DNA from: Lithospermum erythrorhizon
Lineage: Eukaryota; Streptophyta; Magnoliopsida; Boraginales; Boraginaceae
DNA length: 64,000 bases
Direction: 5' to 3'
NCBI GenBank assembly: GCA_019722365.1
Contig: JADFUC010000964.1
Span: forward strand, 62,001-126,000
Below the pieces are notes generated by a model. The model saw only the letters and a list, made by a program, of their open reading frames with translations. It was not told the DNA's origin and ran no database searches. Shown piece by piece: positions 46,201 to 57,879 of the stretch. How positions within the stretch are numbered: the stretch's first letter is position 1; each line of letters starts with the position of its first letter. The position numbers and the translations under genes were made by a program.

Positions 46201-47769
46201 CATAGTTGCCTTCAAAATTGAACTGAAATTCACAAGTATAAAAAGTGGACATGAAGCTTAGTGTAACATGTTTAAGCAAGCAATAGTAGGATGTTTAGTG
46301 TAACATGTTTAAGCAAGCAATAGTAGGATGATACATAAAGGTTTTTTTCTACTCTCTTTTGTAATGTCATATATTTGGTATAAGATGTTTGAGAGAATTT
46401 AAGATAAACACCCTAATGTCAACATTTAACCAACTGATAAAACTATTACACAAATATAGTGCTGGCATCAAGCGGGGCAACCTGTTACCCGCTCGAGCAC
46501 CCGACTCGAGTATTCGACTCGATAGATCTCTCATTAGTTAATGAGTCGGGTATGAGCCCAAGGTGATGCTTGTTTGAAATACCCGGCTCACTCGATATTT
46601 TCTCGGTCCGTTAACAAATTGTCAAAATTTTAAAAATATTATAAAATATGTTCAATACATAATCATAAATAAAGAACAATAACATTATTCAAAAGAATTA
46701 TTATGGTTTATAGATAATTCTATTTGCTACATAAGAGGTGTGTACTTTTGTTTAACTATTTTAGTTTAATTTATTCAATTAATTAACTTAATTTAAGAAA
46801 AAAATTCAAAGATTGAAGGTTTAATTTGAAAATTTACAAAGATTTTCGAAGCTTGTGCTGATTAACTTAATTGGCTCGGTATTATCCGCAATTCCCGACT
46901 GCTAACTATCCGAATCGTTATCTTAACGAGTCGAGTCGGGTACTAAAGTTGGGCTCAAGCATCTACCATACCGCTATCTTTAAACGAGTCGAGCCTGCAA
47001 TATGTTTCCTCGACTCGACTGCCTGCTTCCAGCCCTACATAAATATATTAAGTCATAAACTGGCCTCGTGTTAGAATAACAAATAAAAAATTACTCAATG
47101 TTCATATTTAAATCGAAAAATGTAAGCATCATTTAATTCATTCATCAATGAAGTATACATTAAGTTGATACCTTGCCTTGAACAGGCTCGTGAATGTTCC
47201 AAAATACATAAGTTTGGATAACATTCAATCCTCCATTTTTAGCTTTCTCCAAGATGTCCGGCCACATCTAATTAAAATAAATAAAAAGATTTAAAAAATA
47301 GGTATATCTAGATATAAGCGCAACAAGAAAATGGGAAGTATTTGTGATCACACCCCTTACAATCTAAAGATTCTTTTGTAACATAACTCCCAGAAGCAAT
47401 TTTCTAATTTATTTTGTTGATGATAAATGTACGAGAATGTATGTAATTAAATGATCAATGACTATTTGGAAATTAGTTATAGTATATTTCATTCCATTTC
47501 ATTTCAACATTATCATAAAAAATACTCGATTATGATGAAGTTTAGTATAAAAAAATAAATACCTCTGGAGGACTACGAGGATAGTGAATGGAGCCTGAGA
47601 AAAGCAACACTCTTTCTCCATTCACCATCAATGATCGACCATCATATGTTACTATCTTTTTACTCGTAGCTTCCTTATCTTTGTGCTTATTCTTGGCTTG
47701 GACAATTGTTAAAACAATTAGAAATGTGATTAGTGTTATTAACACAAGATTTCTATAGTATTTTTTCAT
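40254..47769 (-). CDS. BGAL: GH35 beta-galactosidase with C-terminal SUEL lectin domain
   Basis: Eighteen minus-strand exons join in frame to 836 residues: 47769-47563, 47267-47172, 46222-46110, 46003-45937, 45563-45327, 45232-45138, 44850-44745, 44651-44567, 44444-44326, 44080-43913, 43811-43633, 43436-43327, 43153-43041, 41566-41459, 41284-41174, 41102-40957, 40888-40543 and 40358-40254. A signal peptide or anchor lies at residues 1-25. The GH35 catalytic domain starts at [20 protein letters not shown]; the proton-donor signature [13 protein letters not shown] places the acid at Glu196, and the nucleophile is Glu267 in WTENWT. The C-terminal SUEL domain spans [20 protein letters not shown] to IQARCGN. 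Details such as [19 protein letters not shown] and [10 protein letters not shown] fit the Arabidopsis BGAL11/13/14 group, two of which are flower- or pollen-expressed. It removes terminal beta-galactose from cell-wall glycans. BGAL14 adjoins UPL3 in Arabidopsis, as here. Confidence 0.93.
42060..42240. repeat. AAT-type microsatellites in BGAL intron 13
   Basis: Three interrupted (AAT)n/(ATA)n runs at about 42061-42088, 42146-42165 and 42208-42228, in a 1.47-kb intron (41567-43040), the longest of the gene. Confidence 0.8.
42621..42863. mobile_element. Possible degraded Stowaway MITE in BGAL intron 13
   Basis: CTATCTCCGTTTTTTATTCG follows a TA at 42619-42620 and resembles the common CTCCCTCCGTTTTTTATT start. 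The putative far end (CGTCAAATAAAAAAATAAGTG before TA) is only partly inverted to it, so the element is either degraded or misread. Confidence 0.35.
46261..46332. repeat. 37-base tandem duplication in BGAL intron 2
   Basis: GTGTAACATGTTTAAGCAAG begins at 46261 and again at 46298, and both copies continue through CAATAGTAGGATG without change. A recent duplication just beyond exon 3 on its intron side. Confidence 0.9.
46457..47037. mobile_element. hAT-type MITE in BGAL intron 2
   Basis: 581 bases with ends TAGTGCTGGCATCAAGCGGG and (inverted) TAGGGCTGGAAGCAGGCAG. Flanks CACAAATA (46449-46456) and CATAAATA (47038-47045) form an 8-base target-site duplication with one change. TAGNGCTGG ends and 8-base duplications mark hAT elements. 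The interior has CGAGTCGGGTA-type motifs near both ends and an A/T-rich core without coding sequence. Confidence 0.85.
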
Positions 47770-50543
47770 TTTTCACTTGTTCAAAACGTAAAAAATGATA
47801 ACATTTGTTATTGTTTTTCAATCTTCTTTGTTGTTTTGTTGAACATGAGGATAATAAGTCAATGTCTTCTGAAAAGATGGATTAGAGTTTCTCATGGACT
47901 TTGAGAAGAATTGCTTTCATCAAAACTCCGCTTGTTAAGCTTTGGCTTTGACATGTGTATGTTGTTATTTCAAATGAAGAACGAGTCTAAAGAGAGATCT
48001 AATGATGACCATATTATTGACCTTCACTTGATTATAGTAAACTATATGTTCCTTACAATTTTTAACTACTTCAGCTATCCTATAATAGTTTATTTGGACA
48101 AATGATATTATGGTCCCGAGTTTTAACACATAAATACACTGGCCTAAGTTTTTCATATTACCATATTAGATCCTTGAATTAATTTTAATTCACTCAGTTA
48201 CCAAGTATATCCTCAATAATACTTATTTACATTTTATAAATTAATATTGTACTATGTTTGTATAATTTCAAAATATTTAATATATTAATTTTATAAAATA
48301 CATTATATAAATTTAACCCATTAAAATTTTAAAAAATAAGATATGTTAATTTAGAATAAATTTAAAATTGTTGAGTTAAAATCTATATTAAATAAATAAA
48401 AATTATTTATTAATTATTTACAGATTTAATATTAATTATAAAATGTATCCAAAGAAATTAAATTATTTTTCATTAGCTAAAATAGTTAAAAATATTTAAG
48501 TGTAATATTAAAGGGTATAATAGTCAATAAGATATTTGATTTTATGCTAAAGGATCCAATTGACAATTAAGATAAATGTGAGGACCTAAAGTGGTAATAC
48601 GAAAAACTCAGGGACCTAGTTGACATTTAAGGTAAAACTCGGGGACTCTAATGTCATTCACCCTAGTTTATTTTGACAAGAAATCAGGACGAGCATTGGA
48701 AAAAAATTAGGTAGTACTCCTATCAGTTCTGTTCAAATTAATTAATATTTTTAGTTCGATATGACAAATTAAATGAGCATGTATGATTAACTTTTTTTTT
48801 TGATAATTACATCGTATAAAAACAACAGCTTTTAAACATATTACAAACAAAACTCAGTCCGGCCTTGACCATGTTCCTCACGTCTCTGTGAATGGCCTCA
48901 CTGGGGCTATATCCCTAACCCCAAGTAGCCAAAAATTTAAAAAAAAAATTTAATAAAAGAAGTCAAACCAATTGTTCAATTTCTGATATTGTACATCTAT
49001 ATCTTATTCTTTAATACCCATTGGTACTATTACCCACCCTCAATCAGTTCTCTATTATAATTATTGAATTTAAAATTGAACCAATTGTTCAATTTTTCAT
49101 CATTCATCAATTGGATATTTGATGTAAGTACATAATTAAAGTTATCATTTCTTTTTCTTTCCTTAATTTGAATTTTTTATTTGTGGTATTTTATTGACTT
49201 TATATTGAATTATGCATAATGATGATATATTAAATTTTTATGAATACTAACAATAGTGCATAATGATGATATATTCATTATTTGAAGAAAAATCCTGTGC
49301 TGTTTCTATCCATAAATTTCAATTTTCAAATAAATGTTTTATTTTTTTGCAACAAAACCTTCAACAAATGTTCGGAATAGTATATTGAATGAAGCTGTTT
49401 TTTATATTTATATGATTATTCATTTTACATACAAGAAAAAAATATTTAATGTAGGAATTCCTATTTTTGTATTTACGCATGTGGCCTCCATTATTTATGA
49501 CGGCCCCTCTAACAAACTCTATATGACTCGATGACACTCCAACAAATGGAGGTTGACAATTACATTCATTATGTAAAAAAACGAAACTGTTAGCCGCGTA
49601 TGCAACATCCGTAACTTGGGAATAATGCTCTATGAAAGACTAGAGCTTCCCATGGATACAAAATACCCAAATGATACTCATAACAACAAATATTAATTCA
49701 TGTTTAAAATCAACTTGCTTCTCTGATAGGATATAAAGTAGAAACAGAACATGATGGATTTGAAAGCGAAGATAAATGGATGTAAAAGTTGATATGAGTG
49801 TAAGCATAAACCTCGTTGCCCTCTTTAGTCAATGTCAATGGTGGGGATTTTTTCATTGTCGATTGTGAATCTACTATATAAGATATTAAGTAACCAAATG
49901 GAAGTAGAGTTTCGACATGAGTAGAAGAGAAGCTCAAGGTTCTCTTGGTCAATGTCAGAGGTGGATAGTTTTTCAATGTCGATAAGAAATCGACTAAAGG
50001 TAGTCTAATAAAGAGAAAATCCATCATAATTTAATCACACCGCTACTGCATGTGCTCTCTCGACGCATCTCCACCAATAACAGTGTCTCCCCGGCTGAGG
50101 CCATGTTGGTATTTGGAAACGAGAGGTGGGATATTGGGAATACGGCGGAGGAAGGAAAGTGATGCAGCTCCGTTGGTATTCTCTACTAGTGTCAATCGCC
50201 TCTCGCCGATTGATTCTTCTTCTCGTTTACCTCATTTTGCATCGACGGTCTCTAAATTTAGATTTTGTCAACACGCCGCTTGATTTTTTCCTCGTTTTGG
50301 AGGGATTAACTTTTATTTAATTTCTTATTCAAATAACATAATAAGTAGCCGGATATATACATGGATTTTTTTACAGGTATTTTATTATTATTTTAATTAT
50401 ATATATAATTAAATAAGTAATAATGATGGGCAGCAAAGCGTCACATATTCTAGAAAATGACAAATAAATTCTTTGAACAGGAGGTATATAAATTAACTTA
50501 GAAAAAATGTACGATTTATAATTTGTTTTTTTAACATAATTAT
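47770..50543. other. Intergenic region upstream of BGAL
   Basis: Promoter side of BGAL, then AT-rich sequence. A less AT-rich island at about 49700-50320 holds two related blocks described separately. Frames at 49710-50027 (-) and 50050-50320 (+) are open but unrecognised. The stretch at 48840-48930 (ACTCAGTCCGGCCTTGACC) may be a transposon fragment. Confidence 0.45.
49800..50010 (-). repeat. Two diverged copies of a 110-120-base unit, open on the minus strand
   Basis: GTCAATGTCAATGGTGGGGA (49829) and GTCAATGTCAGAGGTGGATA (49950) each lead into TTTTTCATTGTCGAT / TTTTTCAATGTCGAT. On the minus strand both copies read (V/I)D.(Q/L)ST(M/L)K(K/N).PPLTLTK in one frame. I do not recognise the product; it may be a gene remnant. 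Confidence 0.45.
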
Positions 50544-52565
50544 TGTAGACATCGAAAATTTATCAAGAAATAATTAAATTGATTAAGACGAATTAATCAA
50601 GTTAATTAAGGGTCGAACCACTAAAGAATGCCACGTGGCTGATTAGGGTTCTCGATTAAACCCTAAATTCAAATCAAACCCTCGGACGAACGAGGTCTCA
50701 TAAATCAAGCCCCTGGAGTTAATCGGAGTCAAAGAATATGGTTTCTACATTAACCCTAAGTTTAACTCTCGAAATAGGTTCCCGAGAAATACCGCATTAG
50801 TCGCCGTATAAAATTAGGCTCGAAACCCTAATTTTATTGATCAAACTCACGAACGTGATGCTCAAGGCCACTGGATCGAAATGAAGAATCTATAAACCGC
50901 GGCTTTAAAATGAAGACTCCATAAGTTTTGTGGTTCAAAAATCAAAGACTCACAAGTTATGTTTTAAAATCAAGACTCCAAAAGCAAGCGTGGGTATAAA
51001 ATCAAGGCTCCAAAAAGGTCCGTGTCAATATGAAAATACGCTGACTCCAGAAAAGAACTGAACCTTCTTTTAATCAAAAGAGGAGGCCAAAGGGTTACTT
51101 GGTCATCAAGTAATTCCAAATTATCCGACGGTCCAGATCTTGCCTCAAAATTCAACGGTCAAGATCGTGATCCACCTGAAATCAAACCGGCCAATCAGAA
51201 GCGAGCATTTGAGGCCCAGAAACCTATAAATACCCCCCTCATTTTGACCGAAATTGAATGAGCAAAAACCTCCACAAAATCCCATCCCAAACACACAAAA
51301 CCCGTGAGAAAATTCAGAGAACGATCTCTGAAATTTCTAAGTTAAATCTTTGAAGACCGCCAGCAGAAACACCACGTGGTGGCTGGAAAACACCTCCAGT
51401 GGCGAAAGCAGGCTCCTGAAATTAAGGATTATTGCACAAACCAAGTTGAAGCTATAGCCCCGATTATTCAAAAACGTGGATGAACACCGGGAGCAAATTT
51501 CAAGTTTGATTCATCAATTCCGTATATAGGAATAACCGAAGAAGCTCAGCCCTTATATCTCGATTCTAGGGAGGAAACACGCCGCTAAGTGACCCCTGCC
51601 TAGTTGGATCAAGATCCTCAAAGAAAAGTTGGAACGTTCCACCTTCATACTGATCATCACTCTACAACACGTCATAAGTTAATCGTAGTAAAAAAGCTAG
51701 AAGTGACGTTACTTCAAAGCTTAAATCAAGTCCCAAGTGAGGTCAAATCTCACTAAGTCCCACGTGGGTCATACCCTCAAGTCCCACTCTACAACAACAC
51801 GCTGCTAAGGCCGTTGTAGTACAAGCAAGAAGCTAACGTCAGTTTCAACACTTCGCTATCACTCCATACAACCTCGGCCTCGGAGTTCTATCCCAAATCA
51901 AGTGTCATATCAAGACACTAAATCTATAAAACAAGCGGCCTCTCAAGCCACATAGTCCCACCACAAAAGGTGAAGCACTAAATCCCAAAGTCCCACTGAA
52001 GGCTATAGCTTATCCAGCTACGAAGTCCCACCAATAGTACTCAAAGCAAGTCCCACACTACAAACGCTTGCAGTAAGTCCATCAAGTCTGAAATAGACCG
52101 GAGATCAAGTCCAAGACCCAAGATCAAGTCCATACAGCCAACACGGAATACGCCGCGGCTCCCCTCGAATCGACCGTATTCAAGTTCGTACTCGCCTCAA
52201 GTCCATCAAGACCGTGACATTTTATCCAAATTTCGCCCAAAGCTTCTATCATCCAAATAAATCAAGCTCAAGCTCAAGCTTCTCATCTAAATCAAATCAA
52301 ACCAAGTCAAGCTCGCTCTAGAGCTTCTATCCAAATCAAATCAAGTTCAAATCAAGTCAAGCTCAAGCTCGAATCAAGTTCAAATCAAATCAACCCAAGT
52401 CAAGCTCAAATCAAGTCAAGTCAAGTCAAGTCAAGTCAAAAATCAAGCTCAAGTCAAGGTTTATTATCTCACAAATTGTCAACAAACGCCAGATCCAAGT
52501 AGTTTGACAATCGATCCTCTTCGATTTGATAAAAACTTGTATTAATCGAGGAATTTTCCCCTACA
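50544..52565 (+). mobile_element. Probable solo LTR of a retrotransposon, about 2.0 kb
   Basis: Begins TGTAGACATCGAAAA and ends TTTTCCCCTACA, giving TG...CA ends inside a short inverted repeat (ATTGTAG/CTACAAT). A TATA box sits in CCTATAAATACCCCCC at about 51220, as expected for an LTR promoter. The body is less AT-rich than its surroundings and includes CTTGCCTCAAAATTCAACGG, shared with the block at 57.9-59.5 kb. The 3' part is dominated by AAGTC/AAGCTC-type short repeats (52240-52450). No gag or pol sequence and no primer-binding site follows, so it is probably a solo LTR. No clean target-site duplication was seen. Confidence 0.65.
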
Positions 52566-53985
52566 ATAGATTTTATTTTGTACCCGTATCATAAATAAAT
52601 AAAAAAATTTGCATTACAATTATAATATATTTTATAGCTCTAAATAACAAAATATCCAACAAAAATTAAAATGATTCCTCAATCCTCAAGGCCTTAATGA
52701 TAATAGCTAGCAAGTTTTTAATTTCCTGTCAATTCTTGAGAAGACCATCCATCTAACGTGTTTGCGAGGCATAGAGGAGCGATTCTGAATCCCCACGCAT
52801 TCTCTTATAGTTTGCAGAAATGATGGTAACTAAACCAAGCACATGTGAGGCAGATACTACTATACTAGAGAGGTCACTATAAATAATTAATGGTGACATT
52901 TGCCCATAAAATCCTTCAATTATTCATGCCAAATCATATGATATGTTGAATGTAATTTTCAACTACCTCTCTCTATCTCATTCTTGAGCACTCAACAGGA
53001 CCATGCTAGTGCATTAAAACGGGTGGCCAAGTTTCATTTCTATTGAGTTATGATTCGCATAATCACATCAATGGTATATTCAGAATGTTTACTTCACTTT
53101 ATGGAATTATGGGTATTTACTTGCTGGTTATTTCATCAATGGTCAAGGGAAGCAAGAAAAATTATTGATTGGTCGTAAAATTCATTTTACATTAACTTGT
53201 TCTTGTCTCAACGCTTTAAAGTTTTCGCCTAAGCTCTTAATAATATTAAGATTCTATATATAACACGCAAATAAATTAAACTTACTTTCGTGATAATAAG
53301 GAGGTTGTTTTTGAATTGATTATTCAAGAATGAAGTGCACATACATTATGTACTACTCAGTACTTGACAATTTATATCTATATCTATATCTATATTAGTA
53401 TTATCCCCCTACTTATAAAAGTGTGAGTTATGTTTCTTCTCTTTTACATTATTAATTTACTACATGACTTATTATAATATTTTTATTGATGAAAAATAAG
53501 CTTAAATTTTAAAAATGACTCCTATAACAATTCAATAATTAATAAATTCTAAATTTTTTGGCCTAAAACTCTATAACGATTCAAACATAGTTAGAGTTAT
53601 CTACTCTCTTATAATATGCCCATGAATTTTACCACTTTCATACGTATGTTAATTAAAATATTTTCATTATCAACATCTTTGTCCAATTATATAAAAAATA
53701 TTCAACATCTTTACCAACAGATAAAAATATTTGATATAATATTATCTTCGATTTTTTTAATGTTATCATAACAATAAGTAAATTTTATTTTAATGCAATA
53801 AATTAGTCTACTCATACTAAAATTTTTTGTATGATAATTATTCAATTATAAATTAAAAAAATACTTTTTCAATCCAAAAAAATTACTGGTAAAAGAATAT
53901 ATATTCGTAAATTCTGTTATGTGATATTATATAGCTATATTTCCAAACAATTGAAACAAAGTGTTGTCAAGTTACATATCTAATA

Positions 53986-54234
53986 CTCCCTCTATCCCTA
54001 CCAGATTGTCAAGGCCTAAAATTTCTAAATTTTCACATACAATGTTAAATTCAAATATATTTATTTCTGTTGTATAATATTTGGTGAAAATTATCAAATA
54101 ATAATATTTTCATGTATTTTAATATTGACATTAAATTTTATTCAAATCAAAATTATGTTTATCGATAAAGGCATAAAAATTTATCAATTTGAAGCACTTA
54201 AATCAAGCATGACAATCATTTAGTATGGAGGGAG
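53986..54234. mobile_element. Stowaway MITE, 249 bases
   Basis: Starts CTCCCTCTATCCCTACC after TA (53984-53985) and ends ATGGAGGGAG before TA (54235-54236). The inverted ends also share GATTGTCA further in. A typical Stowaway. Confidence 0.85.
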
Positions 54235-56439
54235 TAATAGATTTGGATATTTTATTTCAAAAAATTTAATTTTTTATTATAATATATAACATGTTAGTTT
54301 TTATGCTTAAATAAAATATATTTATCGGTAAACTATGGATATTAAAAAATTCAATATTCACTATTTTTATTATACTAATTTTTATTAATTAGAGTTGAAT
54401 TCAACATATGAAAGGAAATTAAAAAAATTCAATATTCACTATTTAATACTCCGTATTGATTAGTAAACTAAATAAGAGTATATTATCATAATAATACTTA
54501 TATTAGTTTTGATTCTATATGAAATATAATTCATCTATATTATGGTCTGAAAAATACATGCATGAATATTTGTATTATAGATAAATAATTCACTTTTATC
54601 ACGAACATTCATGTACAAATTCCACTCTATCTTCTACTTGAGTGACTTCTTGTGACATTTTATATTAAAGTTGTTATTCATCTAAAAAATTAAAAGTTTC
54701 CATATAAAGATAATATTACCATTACAGTATACTATCGATGTTTTAACTTTTTATTAAAAAAATTATTGCACAAGATATAGTTAGGTATGTCATCTTTATT
54801 TCATTGATTTTTAATATAATTCATTTGGAGTATTTTATATTTGAACAAGGACATCTAATGTGTGGACTCTTTGGCTGTTTTGCATGACTAATTGAGAGAA
54901 TTTCATAAAAAAGTCTTGATATTATTCAATTTTGTGCAAATATTATTGAGTCAATCATCAATTGAAATATATTAAAATGAATACATAAAATAAAATTGAA
55001 TAGTAGAACTATGAATAATTTATACTACTAATCAATTGAGAAGTGATATTTTCTAATAATAAATAAAATAACATAAAGTGTATTTTTTTATTAAAAGAGA
55101 AAAGTGATATTTTCTAACAATAAATAAAATTACATAATGTGATTTTTTTTATTAAACCTTGAAAATGAAGAATAGTATGGTAACACAACTTTTAAATCTA
55201 TTATCAAATTATATTATTAAAAAAAATTTAAGGGATCATATAACTGTGAACAAAATAAATTATAATATAAATCAAAAGTTTAATTTATAAATTTACGTAA
55301 ATAATTAATTACTTTATTTCATTTTACTAGTATATATAAAAACACGAATTGTCTTAAAAGTTTCTTCCTTTTTTCGTAATTGAACGGTCCAAAATACCCG
55401 TATTATTTAACTATGTTTTGATTATTAATAAAGGACACTTATATATTTTAAAATATTTATCCGAATAAAAAAGATATTCAAATTTCTACACCGAAAAAAA
55501 GACACTATAACTATAATCCAACATAAATTTTAACTATTAACTGTTATGATGGCTAAGGTTTGTTTGTGTCTGAGATGTGAATTGTGATATTGGGTTCATG
55601 GGGTTGTATGGATTGAAGAATTTCAGTTGTCATATCATTTGGATTTGTTGTGGAACATGTGTGGAACTACAATTTTTTTTTGTGCTGTTGTGTTGAAGGC
55701 TTGAAGATGGCGGCGATTAATTAGGTGGAGGTTTTGCTTGGATAATTTTTTTGTTAATTTTTACTACGGAGTACTTTTTTAAAATTTTGGGATAAAATTA
55801 ACAAATCATCCCTGCAAAAGTAATAGAAAATAATATATTTGAATGTTAACATAGAAATAAATGGAATAATTAACGGAGTATCAATCGATACTTTTTCAAA
55901 CAAGCGTGATAAAAACGTTATTTTTAAAAACATCACGTTGGATCGAATGACGAGCGCCTTGAAACATGTATGATCGGCCGTAACATTAACCCATATTTAA
56001 AATACTAATATTACAAATTCAAGTATTTTATATATTATAGTATTTAGTAAAAAAAATAATATTAAATACTAATATTTTGAATACTACTATTTACTAAAAA
56101 TATAATAATTTTGATTCAAATCAAAATTATATATTCTACCCAATCTTATAAGGTCTAATTACACCAATAGAATTTTGCTCGCAGATTATGTAGCAATGAC
56201 TTAATACTCTTGGTGAGTTGACTTTAATTTTGAAATCAAATATTTTATAAATTTTATATTATTTTGTAAAAGTTATATCAATATATATCACGCTCAAATA
56301 TAATTAATGCATTAACATTATAAAATTAGGCTTAAATCAAAATTGTATATTTCAATTAAGATAATAAAAATTTATTAATTTTGTCTATTGAAAGAGAAAA
56401 TTGAAAAATTCTCAAGGACGGCGTAAGAATCAGATAAGA

Positions 56440-56860
56440 ATCATAAGTTTTTGAATTTTATTGGTTGAATTTTTAAATAACATTGAACTAACTTTTAGAC
56501 TTAGACACGCATGTAGTATTTATAAATTTTAAATTTTGGTGGTTGAGCTTTAAATAATTTTCATTGTTGAAAAGAAAATCGAACAACCTTTGAGAGCTAG
56601 AGGTCGTACGTAGTATTCATAAATTTTGATTTGTGTTATTTCAGTATTGAATAAATTTTACTATTGAAAAGAAAATTGAAGGATTGTTTAGAGATGGATT
56701 TATATGTAGTATTCATAAGTTTTGCATTTTGATGGTTGAGTTTAAATAATTTTGATTATTGAAAAACAAATGAACAATAATTTAGAGATGGAGGTAGTAT
56801 GTGGTATTCATAAATTTTGAGTTTTGTTGGTTGAGTTTTAAATAATTTTGACTATTGATA
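56440..56860. repeat. Four diverged tandem units of about 100-120 bases
   Basis: Each unit contains GTAGTATTCATAAATTTTGA (or close variants), then TTGGTTGAGTTTTAAATAAT, TTTGATTATTGAAAA and GAACAAT.TTAGAG. Copies are centred near 56450, 56530, 56630, 56720 and 56810, the first incomplete. Non-coding. Confidence 0.6.
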
Positions 56861-57879
56861 CAAGATAATACATGCAACATGATTTTCAGATCTAGCTTCT
56901 AATTTAATCATACCTTACGCTTAATCATATACGAAGAATGAGATTGTTTCCTTTAGTAGCGTAAAAGTCAAGCCGGATGAGCTTAAGTGATAACCACACT
57001 TTAATTTTGGTGTAAAGTTACATTTATACCCTTCATATTTATAAATTCATAATTATATATAACTTTCCATGAAGCAAATGGAAGGATAAAAGTGAAATTT
57101 TGGAGTGTAGTTATCAATGGTAGAGTGAAAAAATCAAAATCCTATAATATGATGTGATCAAATTTACACTACACGATATCTCTAATTCAAATTAATCTAA
57201 CTATTTTATAGGGGTACATGTTCCGCTTTAAGCCAAAAATAGCAAAATTAATGATACCAAATTATCTCCCAACATCGAATTAAGAAGTGAAGTTGTTAAA
57301 AAATAATTATAATAACAATACACATGAAGAGAAAGATGAACTCATGTAGCAAAAAATCTAAACATGACAATATCAAAATTGCCAAGATTGAAGTTCAATC
57401 AAACTAATAACAATGCGTTAAGAAGATGTACACCAAGGAAAAAGAATTGAAAAGCAAAGAATGAAAACAATTGTATCACGATTTTAGGGAAACTTATTCT
57501 CCTTACAATTTAAAAAGTTTATTTTAAGAAAAATTATCTCTTACAATTTTTTACCCTTTATAATTATAATAAAGAAATCAAGTGCAATAAAGATATCACG
57601 CAACACACGCCCTTTTACTAGTAAATAAAATAAAAGTATATGTAATGAAGTTATATCTGAATTATTTTATTATATTCTAAGAATCGATAATAAGCATCAA
57701 ATTTAATTTATTAAAAATGAAATGTAAAAAATAAAAACTAAGTTCATATAGGCATGTCAACCAATATAAGATTCAAATAAATTAACTTAAGTTTCACGTG
57801 TTAATTAATCCAAACCTCATAACTATAGTATCAGAATCGCTAAAGATTTTATTATTTATAAGTATGCACTTCAATACAA

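Larger units (their letters stand above)
52566..57879. other. AT-rich gene desert between the two LTR-like blocks
   Basis: No supported genes. It contains the Stowaway MITE at 53986-54234, a (TATATC)n microsatellite near 53376-53396, duplicated stretches at about 55035-55145, and repeated phrases near 56440-56850 (several copies of ATAAATTTTGA...TTGGTTGAGTTTTAAATAAT). Confidence 0.5.

Noticed and set aside
52240..52450. CRISPR-like array of AAGTC/AAGCTC repeats
   Set aside because: Units are only 5-12 bases, irregular and without spacers; this is simple-sequence drift within an LTR of a plant genome.
55035..55145. Tandem gene-like duplication in the AT-rich desert
   Set aside because: Two copies of GTGATATTTTCTAAYAATAA are seen, but the unit is short, AT-rich and non-coding, with no transposon ends.
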